A DNA stretch of 64,000 nucleotides from an uncultured Alphaproteobacteria bacterium (GTDB taxonomy: Bacteria > Pseudomonadota > Alphaproteobacteria > Rhodobacterales > Rhodobacteraceae). Positions within the stretch are counted from its first letter, which is position 1. The number at the start of each line of letters is the position of its first letter. Positions 41,863 to 50,862 of this stretch are shown piece by piece. The position numbers were made by a program, and so were the translations under genes. The notes below the pieces were generated by a model, which saw nothing but the letters and a program-made list of their open reading frames with translations, did no database searches and had not been told where the DNA came from. The DNA lies in assembly GCA_902600895.1 (NCBI GenBank), contig CACKLF010000001.1, positions 1 to 64,000 on the forward strand, read 5' to 3'.

Positions 41863-43446
41863 ATGAGAAATTTTCACTTACCAGATAGGTCTCCTGTTTT
41901 CTCAAAATCGGGCATGGTGGCAACATCGCACCCGATAGCATCATCTGTTGGAATGACAGTTCTTAAAAATGGAGGTAATGCAGCGGATGCTGCATTAGCA
42001 ATGGCTCTAGTACTTCCCATTTGCGAACCCCAAAGCACTGGTTTGTTTGGAGATTCTTTCGCTTTAGTAAAGAAAAGTGGAAGCAATGATATAATCGGGA
42101 TCAACGGTTCAGGTAAAGCACCAAAAGCTTTTTCAGCTGATAAATTAAGAGAAGCCGGTTATTCAACTATGCCAAAAAATGAAGCCTTGTCAGTTACAAT
42201 GCCAGGTGCAGTTTCTGCATTTGAATTGATTGCTAACGATTTTAGTAAATGGGGTTTATCTGAGGCATGTAAGCCGGCGATAAAGTACTCCGAGGAAGGA
42301 GTGCCAATTCACCCGCGTGTAGCTTTAGATTGGAACTTGGAGGGCAGTAATCTCTCTGGGGTTGCACAGCAGTTTTACTTGCTAAATGGCAAAATACCGA
42401 AAACAGGACAAATTTTTAGGGCACCAATGCAGGGGGAAGTATTAAGATATATTTCTGACCATGGTGCTAAAGGTTTCTATGATGGTGTAGTGGCCAAAGA
42501 TTTTATTTCTTCTTTAAAGGAGTTGGGTGGTCCGCATGATTACGAAGATCTTTATGAAGTGACTGCAGAGTATGTAGCGCCAATAAGCGAAACTTACAGA
42601 GGGTACGAAGTGGTGGAGTTACCACCAAACGGGCAAGGAGCTACAGCATTACTGATGCTTAAGCTTCTAGAAAGATTCGATTTGTCTAGTATGGACCCCG
42701 AAGGTGCTGAGAGAATTCATTTGGAAGCAGAAATTAGCAAGCTAGCCTATTCTGCAAGGGATAAAATTATAGGTGACCCCAAGATAGAAGATATTGATGT
42801 AGAAAGCTTCTATTCTCAGTTATTCGTTAGCCAGCTGTTAGATTCCATTGATATTGAAAGAGTAAATGAGCATAATTTGATCACTTCGCATAATCCCCAT
42901 AAAGATACTGTATATTTAACCGCTATTGATTCTGAGGGAATGGCCGTCTCTTTGATATTTTCTATATTTGATTCTTTTGGAACTGGTTTAGCATCGCAAA
43001 GGTATGGAATTTTATTTCAGAATAGGGGATCAGGGTTTACCCTTGAACCTGGTCATCCAAACGAGGCAAAGGCGGGTAAGAGGCCTCTACATACAATAAT
43101 TCCCGGAATGCTTAAAAAAGATGGAAACTTTTTCATGACTTTTGGAGTTATGGGAGGTCAGTATCAAGCAAATGGTCATGCCAGAGTTATAAGTAATTTA
43201 ATCGACTTTAATATGGATGTACAAGAGGCACTTTCATTCCCCAGAAGTTTTGCAAATGAAGGAGTTTTACAGTTGGAGCATGGATATTCTGGCAAAATTG
43301 AAAAAATATTATCAAGTTTAGGTCATAATGTGGTGCGGCCAGACAAACCCATAGGTGGGGGTCAGGTAATTAGGCGTGATCCTGCTTCAGGACTGTTGAT
43401 TGGTGGCTCCGACCCAAGAAAAGACGGATGTGCTTTAGGTTTCTAA
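41863..43446 (+). CDS. Gamma-glutamyltransferase family protein
   Basis: 527 residues, Ntn-hydrolase precursor. MVATSHPIASSVGMTVLKNG at the start, GGNAADAALAMALVLPICEP, GDSFALVKK, and the autoprocessing Thr in HNPHKDTVYLTAIDSEG (about 349), which becomes the nucleophile of the small subunit; HTIIPGMLKKDG and GVMGGQYQANGHARV follow. There is no signal peptide, so it is probably cytoplasmic or a related acylase rather than the periplasmic Ggt. Good ribosome site AAGGGA. It hydrolyses gamma-glutamyl bonds such as in glutathione conjugates; actual substrate uncertain. Confidence 0.87.
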   Translation: MRNFHLPDRSPVFSKSGMVATSHPIASSVGMTVLKNGGNAADAALAMALVLPICEPQSTGLFGDSFALVKKSGSNDIIGINGSGKAPKAFSADKLREAGYSTMPKNEALSVTMPGAVSAFELIANDFSKWGLSEACKPAIKYSEEGVPIHPRVALDWNLEGSNLSGVAQQFYLLNGKIPKTGQIFRAPMQGEVLRYISDHGAKGFYDGVVAKDFISSLKELGGPHDYEDLYEVTAEYVAPISETYRGYEVVELPPNGQGATALLMLKLLERFDLSSMDPEGAERIHLEAEISKLAYSARDKIIGDPKIEDIDVESFYSQLFVSQLLDSIDIERVNEHNLITSHNPHKDTVYLTAIDSEGMAVSLIFSIFDSFGTGLASQRYGILFQNRGSGFTLEPGHPNEAKAGKRPLHTIIPGMLKKDGNFFMTFGVMGGQYQANGHARVISNLIDFNMDVQEALSFPRSFANEGVLQLEHGYSGKIEKILSSLGHNVVRPDKPIGGGQVIRRDPASGLLIGGSDPRKDGCALGF

Positions 43447-43449
43447 AGT

Positions 43450-43773
43450 TCAGTGAAGTCGATCGTTTGAGTTATATTTTCCATCTTTATGAGTACCAAA
43501 AAAAGCTTTAACTTCGGGATGGCCAATAGGTTCTCCGCTATCGTCATGAAGTAAATTTTGTTCAGAAACATAAGCGATGTAGTAACTTGTATCATTTTCA
43601 GCCAATAAATGATAAAATGGCTGATCTTTTCTGGGTCTACTTTGTTCAGGAATAGACTGCCACCACTCCTCAGTATTATCAAAAGTGGGGTCCACATCGA
43701 AAATAACACCCCGAAATGGGTGCATTCGGTGTTTCACAACTTCTCCAATCGAAAATTTAGCCTTGAGTTGCAT
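43450..43773 (-). CDS. hspQ: Heat shock protein HspQ
   Basis: 107 residues with the YccV/HspQ pattern: KFSIGEVVKHRMHPFRGVIF, DVDPTFDNTEEWW, DQPFYHLLAE, YYIAYVSEQNLLHDDSGEPI and HPEVKAFFG. In enterobacteria HspQ is a specificity enhancer of the Lon protease and a hemimethylated-DNA-binding protein. AGGAAAAA precedes the ATG. It converges with the gamma-glutamyltransferase gene with no room for an independent terminator, and it is divergent from the transglycosylase gene. Confidence 0.9.
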   Translation of the reverse strand: MQLKAKFSIGEVVKHRMHPFRGVIFDVDPTFDNTEEWWQSIPEQSRPRKDQPFYHLLAENDTSYYIAYVSEQNLLHDDSGEPIGHPEVKAFFGTHKDGKYNSNDRLH

Positions 43774-43917
43774 TTTTTTTCCTGTCAGGTGAGTGAATCA
43801 GAACAAGCTTTCCGAAGACACATTAGTTTTATACAGTCATAGAAATTTTGCAATTTTTAGTCAAGGTGTGTATGGTGGTAAAAAATAATTTTTTATGTTG
43901 AGCAGAATACTAGTAAA

Positions 43918-44490
43918 ATGATTAGATGCCTGGCACTAATGGTATTCGTTTTTGTTTCCTCGTGTTCAGTAGGATCACGTATTCCAGCTGATCAGGAAAA
44001 TGCATGTTCAATTCTATCTGAAAAGAGGTCCTGGAAAAGGTACCTTTTAAGAACTGAAAAAAAATGGAAAGTGGAGCCAGCTCTAGTTCTCTCTTTTATA
44101 AAGACTGAGTCTAATTTCAGACCTCGTGCTCGGACTCAGAGGAAGTATTTTCTTGGCTTAGTTCCAACAGGGCGTATTTCTTCAGCTTATGGCTATGCTC
44201 AAGTACTAGATGGGACATGGGAACGCTATGAAAAAGCAACAAATAGAAGATTTGCACGAAGAACTAAGTTTTCTGACTCGGTAGACTTCATTGGTTGGTA
44301 TGTAAATCAAACATATATTATTAATCGTATTTCTAAAACTGATGTCTACCACCAGTACTTGGCATATCATCAGGGTCATAGAGGATTTAAATCTGGAAAA
44401 TATAAAAAGAGTAGTGCCCTGAAGGCAGTTGCAAAAAGAACAGCTGATACTGCATCTCGCTATGGTAGGCAGTTAAAAAACTGCTTATGA
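43918..44490 (+). CDS. SLT-type lytic transglycosylase lipoprotein
   Basis: 190 residues. A lipobox (FVSSC, Cys16) follows a short hydrophobic leader, so the protein is probably a lipoprotein in the periplasm. The SLT fold follows: catalytic Glu64 in LSFIKTESNFRPRA, then SSAYGYAQVLDGTWERYEKA, and AYHQGHRGFKSGKY near the end. It would cleave peptidoglycan glycan strands. The length fits the small EmtA/transglycosylase-SLT proteins seen in alphaproteobacteria. Confidence 0.88.
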   Translation: MIRCLALMVFVFVSSCSVGSRIPADQENACSILSEKRSWKRYLLRTEKKWKVEPALVLSFIKTESNFRPRARTQRKYFLGLVPTGRISSAYGYAQVLDGTWERYEKATNRRFARRTKFSDSVDFIGWYVNQTYIINRISKTDVYHQYLAYHQGHRGFKSGKYKKSSALKAVAKRTADTASRYGRQLKNCL

Positions 44491-44497
44491 CTGGGGT

Positions 44498-44548
44498 CTT
44501 TAAAAAAGTTAAATTCGCCAATTTTAACAATTTTTTTAAAGTGTTTTT
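44498..44548. terminator. Bidirectional terminator between convergent genes
   Basis: CTTTAAAAAAGTTAAA (44498-44513) pairs with TTTTAACAATTTTTTTAAAG (44522-44541) around a short loop, followed by TGTTTTT. The A-rich left arm gives a T-run for the minus strand as well. It lies between the ends of the transglycosylase and ArsR genes, as expected for a shared terminator. Confidence 0.65.
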
Positions 44549-44554
44549 CTTGCT

Positions 44555-44890
44555 TTAGCGTTGTAGAGAGCATAAAAGTTTCTCTAATTTATCATAATCA
44601 ATTGATGTAGCCCCACCTAAGGTTTCAATCCATATTTGCGCTTGAGTTAAACTTTCTGCCTGAATGAAATATTTTATTTTTTGTGCTTCCTTCTTCTTTG
44701 AAATTAATCTGCAGTCAGACAATGTTTTTAAATGTCGTGAAATTGTTGGCATCGTAAATGCGAACTGATTGCTAATTTGGGATGCATACATACCCTTTTT
44801 GAGTAGAAGCTCTAGTATTCTCCGTCGGGTGGGGTCTGATAGTGCAAAAAAAATTTCGTCTAAGGCAACTCTCTTGTATTTAAATCGCAT
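44555..44890 (-). CDS. ArsR-family transcriptional regulator
   Basis: 111 residues, winged helix-turn-helix: DEIFFALSDPTRRRILELLL is the family hallmark, followed by GMYASQISNQFAFTMPTISR as the recognition region, HLKTLSDCRLISKKKEAQK and the wing. No cysteine metal motif (ELCVCDL) is present, so it is probably a non-metal ArsR of the SdpR or methyltransferase-associated type. The ATG is set by AAGGA six bases upstream; longer frames begin 147 bases earlier. Two palindromes directly upstream of the start suggest autoregulation. Neighbouring F0 genes are unlikely targets. Confidence 0.85.
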   Translation of the reverse strand: MRFKYKRVALDEIFFALSDPTRRRILELLLKKGMYASQISNQFAFTMPTISRHLKTLSDCRLISKKKEAQKIKYFIQAESLTQAQIWIETLGGATSIDYDKLEKLLCSLQR

Positions 44891-44908
44891 CAACATTCCT
44901 TTTATCAT

Positions 44909-44946
44909 ATTTAGCCATTTAGCTAAATAAAGTATTTTAATACTTT
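44909..44946. promoter_or_regulatory. Tandem palindromes, candidate ArsR operator
   Basis: ATTTAGC-N6-GCTAAAT (44909-44928) is a perfect 7-base dyad 18 bases upstream of the ArsR-family ATG, immediately followed by AAAGTATT-TT-AATACTTT (44929-44946), a perfect 8-base dyad. ArsR proteins bind 12-2-12-like AT-rich palindromes near their own promoter, so this is a good operator candidate. Confidence 0.5.
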
Positions 44947-45103
44947 TTGATAACAGAAAAATTTTCAAATGTGAAAAATTATAAAAAAAATTTTTTCTAC
45001 AATAAAAACAGCATGTTAGGAGTACAATATATTTCATAATGTTCTTGACTTAATCTCTTGGGATTTTTAATGTGTCTCAAATAATTTTATCTCGTGGGAT
45101 TTT

Positions 45104-45424
45104 ATGGCTAGATCAAATGTGATGAGCAAAGAGCTTTCTGATGAAATAAAAAAAAATTCAGAGCAAATTAAGGCTCTTGTAAAAGAGGAGACGTCTAGAT
45201 CTACTAGTAGTACTGTAAAGAAACTTCAGCACGGTAATTTAGCTTATAGGATGATGGTTGAATTGGTAGTGGGTGTAGTATTTGGAGTAGGAGTCGGTTA
45301 CGGACTTGACTACCTATTTGACACCTTTCCCATTTTTCTTATCATGTTTAGTCTCTTGGGTTTTTTTGCTGGCATAAGAGTGATGTTACAAACCGCAAAC
45401 CAAATCAATGCTGATAAAGAATAA
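45104..45424 (+). CDS. atpI: ATP synthase accessory protein AtpI
   Basis: 106 residues; an N-terminal charged, helical part then two membrane helices, YRMMVELVVGVVFGVGVGYG and FLIMFSLLGFFAGIRVML, in the AtpI/Gct-type pattern. Upstream of atpB it is thought to assist assembly of the c-ring. An internal Met at residue 7 is an alternative start. The spacing to atpB is 32 bases with a shared transcript likely. Confidence 0.85.
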   Translation: MARSNVMSKELSDEIKKNSEQIKALVKEETSRSTSSTVKKLQHGNLAYRMMVELVVGVVFGVGVGYGLDYLFDTFPIFLIMFSLLGFFAGIRVMLQTANQINADKE

Positions 45425-45456
45425 AATGGTAGCTTAAACAGATAGGAGTAATACAT

Positions 45457-46206
45457 TTGGCTGAACAAACCGAAAATCAATTTAACATACACCCAATGGA
45501 TCAGTTTATAATAAAACCATTCTCTGGTGGAGGTGATTTAGCCTGGTATACCTTTACAAACCAAGCTTTTTGGATGACACTATGCTTTATTTCAGTAACA
45601 TTGTTTTTCGTCTTAGGAACAAGACATAAGGCCCTGGTACCGGACCGATTTCAGGTGGCAGTAGAAATGTTATATTCTTTTGTTCACTCAATGGTGGTTG
45701 ATATCGCAGGAAGAGAAGGGTTAAAGTATTTCCCTTTTATTTTTTCATTATTTTTATTAATATTGGCAGGCAACGTTTTAGGTCTTCTGCCTTACAGCTT
45801 TACTTTTACAAGTCACATCGCAATTACGGGATGCCTTGCTCTAATAGTTTTTGTATCCGTGACTTTTTTGGGATTTATAAAAAATGGGTTTAAATTTCTC
45901 AGCTTGTTTTGGATTTCGAGTGCGCCTTTAGCACTTAGACCAGTTCTATTGTTAATTGAGGTTATTTCATATTTTGTTCGCCCCGTAAGTCACTCCATAC
46001 GACTCGCGGGAAACATGATGGCTGGCCATGCCGTCATAAAAGTTTTTGCAGGTTTTGCAGGAGCTATGGGTCTTGGTGCAATTGCTCCAGTAATTGCGAT
46101 AATGGCCGTTTATGGTCTGGAAATGCTTGTTGTAGTGATCCAGGCTTATGTATTTACCATATTGACCTGCGTCTATCTTAATGATGCGTTGCATCCAGGT
46201 CATTAA
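45457..46206 (+). CDS. atpB: ATP synthase F0 subunit a
   Basis: 249 residues from TTG with TAGGAG upstream. Hydrophobic, five or six helices: [55 protein letters not shown], the essential Arg in [20 protein letters not shown], and [20 protein letters not shown]. The [11 protein letters not shown] and [12 protein letters not shown] signatures identify AtpB without doubt. It forms the proton half-channels against the c-ring. An internal ATG at residue 14 is possible. Confidence 0.95.
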   Translation: MAEQTENQFNIHPMDQFIIKPFSGGGDLAWYTFTNQAFWMTLCFISVTLFFVLGTRHKALVPDRFQVAVEMLYSFVHSMVVDIAGREGLKYFPFIFSLFLLILAGNVLGLLPYSFTFTSHIAITGCLALIVFVSVTFLGFIKNGFKFLSLFWISSAPLALRPVLLLIEVISYFVRPVSHSIRLAGNMMAGHAVIKVFAGFAGAMGLGAIAPVIAIMAVYGLEMLVVVIQAYVFTILTCVYLNDALHPGH

Positions 46207-46232
46207 ATTGAAAATTTTTTAAGGAGATTATT

Positions 46233-46493
46233 ATGGCAGATTCTACGGAACTTTTAGTTAGAGGAGATGAACTAATTACAATGGGCAAGTATATTGGCGC
46301 TGGTTTGGCGTGTACTGGCATGGGGGGAGCAGCGATCGGTGTTGGCCTCGTGGTCGGAAATTTTTTGTCAGGTGCATTGAGAAATCCATCGGCTTCAGCT
46401 GGACAAACAGCTACAATGTTTATAGGGATAGCTTTTGCAGAAGCACTGGGTATATTTAGCTTCTTGGTAGCACTACTATTAATGTTTATGTAG
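46233..46493 (+). CDS. atpE: ATP synthase F0 subunit c
   Basis: 86 residues, two helices: [20 protein letters not shown], then the polar loop [14 protein letters not shown] and the second helix [20 protein letters not shown] with the proton-binding Glu. RNP polar-loop residues that contact F1 are kept. Strong ribosome site AAGGAGA. Its high-level expression would rely on this site, as is usual for the c-subunit. Confidence 0.97.
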   Translation: MADSTELLVRGDELITMGKYIGAGLACTGMGGAAIGVGLVVGNFLSGALRNPSASAGQTATMFIGIAFAEALGIFSFLVALLLMFM

Positions 46494-46515
46494 ATGGTAG
46501 GGAGTAGGTATAGCC

Positions 46516-47049
46516 ATGGCTACTGAAAATAAAGTTGAGACATCAGCAGGAATGCCTCAACTTGATTTTACTACATTTCCAAATCAAATATTCTGGATTT
46601 TGATATTCGTACTGTTGTTTTATCTAGTTGTTAGGTACATTATTATTCCACGATTAGAAGACATTATGTCTTCGCGGCAAGATTTAATTAATGCAGATAT
46701 TCAGCAAGCTGAAGAGTTTAACAAAGAGGCGCGGCAGATAGAGGAGGAAATAGAAAAAACCATGGCAGACGCTAATACAGAGGCGCTTAATATTACTTCA
46801 AGTACAAAGATGCAAGTAAATGATAAAGTTGAATCTGCAATGAAAGAAATCCAAGAAACCGTTCAAAAACAAACCTTAGAGTCAGAAAAAAGAATAAATC
46901 AGATAGAAAAAAAATCTAAAGAGGACGTTCAGAAGATTGCCACGGAGCTTTGCATGGATTTAATCGCTAGGTTCAGTGATAACACGATAAAAGAAAATGA
47001 TGTTAGCAAAATGGTGGGGGATCAAATTAAAGGGAACAGCTATGATTAA
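46516..47049 (+). CDS. ATP synthase F0 subunit b' (AtpF2/AtpG)
   Basis: 177 residues; one N-terminal membrane helix (FPNQIFWILIFVLLFYLVVR) and a long charged coiled-coil (AEEFNKEARQIEEEIEKTMA). The longer N-terminal arm and position before the canonical b subunit identify the b' form found in alphaproteobacteria and cyanobacteria. It pairs with AtpF as heterodimeric peripheral stalk. Ends 8 bases into atpF. Confidence 0.92.
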   Translation: MATENKVETSAGMPQLDFTTFPNQIFWILIFVLLFYLVVRYIIIPRLEDIMSSRQDLINADIQQAEEFNKEARQIEEEIEKTMADANTEALNITSSTKMQVNDKVESAMKEIQETVQKQTLESEKRINQIEKKSKEDVQKIATELCMDLIARFSDNTIKENDVSKMVGDQIKGNSYD

Positions 47050-47626
47050 GGAAATTTTATTTAGCCTAGGTGCTTTTGGATTATTTTCTAAAGGCCTGTA
47101 TGCTGCTTCGAAGGACGTCGGTTTTTTTGACCTAAATAATACGAATACTGTTGTTTTAATAGCCTTCACTCTTTTTATTGCGCTTTTGATATATTTGAGA
47201 GTTCCCCAGTTAGTGGCTAGCGCTTTAGACACCCGAATAGAAGTGGTAGATGGGCAAATCCAAAAGGCAATCGCTGTCAAAGATGAAAGTGTCGAGCTTT
47301 TGGCTTCTATTAAAAGGCAGCAAACTAAGGCAAGAGAAAAAGCCGCTAAAATAGTTTCTGATGCTAGAGAAAATTCAAAGCATGATTTGGATCAAATTGA
47401 AATTCAAATATCTAGCATGATTAGTCGTAAACTAAGTGCTTCAGAGGAGCAAATAAAAATGGTTGAGAATGCTGCAGTTAAAAAGATTATTCATGAGTCG
47501 GCTCAGATAGCTGTTAAAGTAGCTGAAAAATATCTTTCAGAAGCCGTCTCAAAAAAAGACCAAGAGGGTTTGTTAGACACGTCAATTAGTTCATTATCAA
47601 AAGAAGTTGGAAAACTGAAAATTTAA
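47042..47626 (+). CDS. atpF: ATP synthase F0 subunit b
   Basis: 194 residues; membrane helix VVLIAFTLFIALLIYLRVPQ after a short periplasmic leader, then RIEVVDGQIQKAIAVKDESV coiled-coil to the end. The start is the ATG that overlaps the b' stop by 8 bases; an upstream frame start lies within b'. With b' it makes the peripheral stalk. F1 genes do not follow, typical of alphaproteobacteria. It converges on the OmpA lipoprotein with only 1 base between. Confidence 0.93.
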   Translation: MIKEILFSLGAFGLFSKGLYAASKDVGFFDLNNTNTVVLIAFTLFIALLIYLRVPQLVASALDTRIEVVDGQIQKAIAVKDESVELLASIKRQQTKAREKAAKIVSDARENSKHDLDQIEIQISSMISRKLSASEEQIKMVENAAVKKIIHESAQIAVKVAEKYLSEAVSKKDQEGLLDTSISSLSKEVGKLKI

Positions 47627-47627
47627 T

Positions 47628-48260
47628 TTACCCTGTTACTGGTATAATGTAAATTTCAACCCTTCTGTTTTGCAATCGCCCAAGATTAGTCGAATTGTCT
47701 CCAATTGGATATGCTTCACCCACACCATGAGCTCTTATTCGAGTGCCTTTAATGCCCAAGGCAACAAGATTACTGGTCACAGTTTCCGCTCTTAAAATAG
47801 ATAACTCTAAATTGTAATCTGGGGTACCGGTGTTGTCAGTATGTCCAATCACATCGACTGTTGTCGAAGGGTGGTTAAGTAAGTTTCTTGCAAGACTATT
47901 TAAGTAGCTAAAGAATTGAGGTTTTATTACTGCGCTATCGGTATCAAAGGTTATTCCCTCAGGTAAAGTGATAATTATTTGTTTGCCAGTGTTGTAAATA
48001 AGAGCCCCAGAGCCTGCCAAATCAGTTCTAAGTGACTTTTCCTGTTTCTCAAGCGCTTCGGCATAAATATTTCCCGCAACCATTCCAACCATTGCACCAA
48101 CTGCAGCACCTTTATTTTTATCGTTTGATAATGATTTACCAAGCATAGCTCCTACACCTGCACCTATTAGAGTTGCAGCTGTTCTGTCATTTTGTTCGGA
48201 AACGCAGCCAAAGATCACTGAAGTTGCCAAGGTTAATCCAAGTATTTTTTTAATTTTCAT
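47628..48260 (-). CDS. OmpA-family outer-membrane lipoprotein (YiaD-like)
   Basis: 210 residues; lipobox FGC after the leader MKIKKILGLTLATSVIFGCV. A glycine-zipper-type region (AATLIGAGVGAMLGKSLSND, then GAAVGAMVGMVAGNIYA) precedes an OmpA domain: GHTDNTGTPDYNLELSILRA, RIRAHGVGEAYPIGDNST and NRRVEIYI, including the Asp/Arg pair that binds diaminopimelate. It likely tethers the outer membrane to peptidoglycan. Confidence 0.9.
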   Translation of the reverse strand: MKIKKILGLTLATSVIFGCVSEQNDRTAATLIGAGVGAMLGKSLSNDKNKGAAVGAMVGMVAGNIYAEALEKQEKSLRTDLAGSGALIYNTGKQIIITLPEGITFDTDSAVIKPQFFSYLNSLARNLLNHPSTTVDVIGHTDNTGTPDYNLELSILRAETVTSNLVALGIKGTRIRAHGVGEAYPIGDNSTNLGRLQNRRVEIYIIPVTG

Positions 48261-48316
48261 TTACTAATCTCCGCAAGTATGTACTTTTTGCCTTTCTACT
48301 TATTTAGTAGACTACT

Positions 48317-49039
48317 TCATCTTAGGCAACTGTATTGTAAATTGAAAAGCCTTTCTGAAGATAGTCCCATTTCATGTGAAAGAAGGTCTACCTTTAGATT
48401 TTGACCCCATCTATATCCAGAAAGTTTATTTCTTTTAGAAAGTACTCTATGACAAGGAATAACCCAAGCAATTGGATTTGCCCCAACCGCGTTGGCCACT
48501 GCTCGAACTGCATTGGGTCTTCCAATCTTTTCTGCAAGGTAAGAGTAACTTTTGATTGTTGCATAAGGTATCTCCAGTAATTTTTGCCAAATTTGCATCT
48601 GCATATCAGTCCCTAATAGATGCAGCTGTACACCTTGTGATACTAAAAAAACTCTTTTTGCTATATCTGTAATAAATACTCTATCCTCTACAAGTTCACT
48701 CTTCCATGGTTTTGAAAGTTTATGTAAGGTATCATGACTACTGCTATTTTTACAAAATGCGAGCCCACACAAACCTTCTGAAGTTGCAGTCATAATCATA
48801 TTGCCAAATATTGAGGAGATCAGACCCCAGTATATCTTTTCTCCTTGTTCCAATTTTCCCCTTCTCTTTGCTATTGTGAATTTATTATTCACCTTAAAGT
48901 TACATTTATTATGCGAGTACTTTTTATTTTTCATGCGAAAGGATGAAAGATTTTCTTTTTCAATGATATCATGTATGAATTTGATATTCTTTTCCTCAGT
49001 ATGAGAATATATTATTTGTTTTTCTGGTCTGTCTGTCAT
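48317..49039 (-). CDS. Methylated-DNA--protein-cysteine methyltransferase (Ada/Ogt C-terminal type)
   Basis: 240 residues; the last 80 contain the suicide active site PCHRVL (Cys196) with IPYATIKSYSYLAEKIGRPN and AVRAVANAVGANPIAWVIPC, the classic Ogt/AGT motif, plus SGYRWGQNLK. It repairs O6-methylguanine by transferring the methyl group to Cys196. The N-terminal 60 residues are extra compared with Ogt (about 165-180) and basic, with no Ada Cys-rich zinc motif visible, so it resembles a shortened Ada. The start is the ATG; a later start would remove the extension. Confidence 0.88.
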   Translation of the reverse strand: MTDRPEKQIIYSHTEEKNIKFIHDIIEKENLSSFRMKNKKYSHNKCNFKVNNKFTIAKRRGKLEQGEKIYWGLISSIFGNMIMTATSEGLCGLAFCKNSSSHDTLHKLSKPWKSELVEDRVFITDIAKRVFLVSQGVQLHLLGTDMQMQIWQKLLEIPYATIKSYSYLAEKIGRPNAVRAVANAVGANPIAWVIPCHRVLSKRNKLSGYRWGQNLKVDLLSHEMGLSSERLFNLQYSCLR

Positions 49040-49150
49040 TTTTTGTTAAGCTAATGGAAATTAATGTCAAAACTGTAAAATTATTAGTCTTGGAAAAATA
49101 ATAAATGTAATTTCAAAGCTTTGGTCTATTTTAATTTTTGAAAGGCTGTT

Positions 49151-50146
49151 ATGAGTAAAAAGTATAACGTAGTTGGTATTGGCAATGCAATAGTAGATAT
49201 TTTGGGAAATGTCACTGAAAAAACCTTGGAAGATTTGGATATTGGAAAGGGAGTTATGCAGTTAATAGATATTGAACGTTCAAAATCATTATTAAATAGT
49301 CTTCAAAATATAAAGCAAACATCAGGTGGATCAGCAGCAAACACGATAGCGGGATTGGCTCAACTAGGATTAGATACAGCATATATAGGTAAGGTTAAGG
49401 ATGATGATTTTGGCAAAGTATTTATAAAAGATTTAGAAAAAATAGGAGCAGTTTTTAAAACACCATTTGCTGATTATAGTATAAACCATGAGACAGGTAG
49501 GTGTATAGTAATGATTACTCCAGATGGAGAAAGGTCTATGAATACCTACCTCGGTGCTACTGAATTTCTGTCAGCTAAAGACATAGATCCTGAATTAATT
49601 AGTTCTTCTCAATACGTTTATCTCGAAGGCTATAGATTCGATGGTCCTGATAGTGTGATGGCTTTCGAAAAAGCTGTTCAAATAGCTAGCTCAAATGATG
49701 TTTCTATAGCCCTCACATTGTCGGATCCATTTTGTGTCGCAAGACATAGTCAGGCTTTTACGAGTTTGATTAAAGAAAGTGTAGATATTCTTTTTTGTAA
49801 CGAAGAGGAATTAAAGGTGTTGCATGGTTCGAATGATCTAAAGCAGGCTCTGACCCAGGTATCAAAAGATGTGGAAATATTAGCTTGTACATTAGCAGAC
49901 AAGGGTTCGTATGTATGTTTTGAGGGAGGTGCAACTTTAATACCTACGTCAAAGAAGAAGGTAGTCGACTCGACTGGAGCAGGTGATCTTTTTGCAGCTG
50001 GATTTCTTTATGGTTTATGTACTGAGCGAGATATAAACACTGCCGCTAGATGCGGCAATACAGCTGCAGGTGAAATAATTAGTCATATAGGGCCAAGATC
50101 GCAAGAGGATTTATTGGAGCTTTTCAGATTAGAAAAATTAATTTAA
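49151..50146 (+). CDS. Adenosine kinase-like PfkB kinase
   Basis: 331 residues: YNVVGIGNAIVDILGNVTEK at the start, GGSAANTIAGLAQLGLDTAY, the GETGRCIVMITPDGERSMNT type segment (reads HETGRCIVMITPDGER), and the catalytic STGAGDLFAAGFLYGL. The 'MxxYLGA' and GIGNAIVD pattern resembles bacterial adenosine kinase and the widespread alphaproteobacterial adk-like PfkB protein. It would phosphorylate adenosine to AMP for salvage. Substrate call is moderate. Confidence 0.8.
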   Translation: MSKKYNVVGIGNAIVDILGNVTEKTLEDLDIGKGVMQLIDIERSKSLLNSLQNIKQTSGGSAANTIAGLAQLGLDTAYIGKVKDDDFGKVFIKDLEKIGAVFKTPFADYSINHETGRCIVMITPDGERSMNTYLGATEFLSAKDIDPELISSSQYVYLEGYRFDGPDSVMAFEKAVQIASSNDVSIALTLSDPFCVARHSQAFTSLIKESVDILFCNEEELKVLHGSNDLKQALTQVSKDVEILACTLADKGSYVCFEGGATLIPTSKKKVVDSTGAGDLFAAGFLYGLCTERDINTAARCGNTAAGEIISHIGPRSQEDLLELFRLEKLI

Positions 50147-50201
50147 GGAGAATCTGTGCTAAAATTCACTGGCATTAGATCAAGTTTCAAGGATTAGGAT
50201 C

Positions 50202-50585
50202 ATGGACTATCAATATGACAATGAAAATATCTTTTCTAAGATATTAAGAAGAGAAATACCCAATGAAACAGTTTTGGAGACAAAACATAGTTTGTCTTTC
50301 AAGGATATAAATCCTGTCGCTCCCAACCATGTTTTAGTGATCCCAAAAGGACCTTATGTTAATTTTGACCATTTTATATCTGAAGCGTCATCAGATGAAA
50401 TTTTAGATTTTAATAGTATGATTAACGACGTAATAAAAATAATAGGTGCAGCTCCCTCGACAGATGGCTTTGGTTACAGAATCATTTCAAATGCAGGGGA
50501 CCATGGTTTCCAAGAGGTTCCACACTTGCATGTGCATATTATTTCAGGGAGGTTTTTGGGACCTATGGTTTTGCCGGAAAAATAA
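50202..50585 (+). CDS. HIT-family nucleotide-binding protein
   Basis: 127 residues; ends in the histidine triad HLHVHIISGRFLGP, with NIFSKILRREIPNE at the start, HSLSFKDINPVAPNHVLVIP and AGDHGFQEVPH. This is the Hint branch (nucleoside phosphoramidase). GGATTAGGATC upstream provides the ribosome site. Confidence 0.92.
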   Translation: MDYQYDNENIFSKILRREIPNETVLETKHSLSFKDINPVAPNHVLVIPKGPYVNFDHFISEASSDEILDFNSMINDVIKIIGAAPSTDGFGYRIISNAGDHGFQEVPHLHVHIISGRFLGPMVLPEK

Positions 50586-50862
50586 ATATTGTCTAAAAGT
50601 GCTATCACATGATCAGTTCTGTTTTAAAAGGTTGTAAATAAATCATTTACGTATGCATTTTTACAGTATTGAAACATTGAGAAGATTTTTAAATCGAGTT
50701 TAAGTACACTTCCTTTCTATTGTTAATTTTTTTCTGATAATTTGCTGTTTGCTAGAATAATCTACACCCTTGCTAGGTTAAAAATCGGTTGCTATCATTA
50801 CTAAAATTTAGTTCATTATTTGGAATTGTATATCATTTATTTTAATGCTTGGAGTTAGGAAT

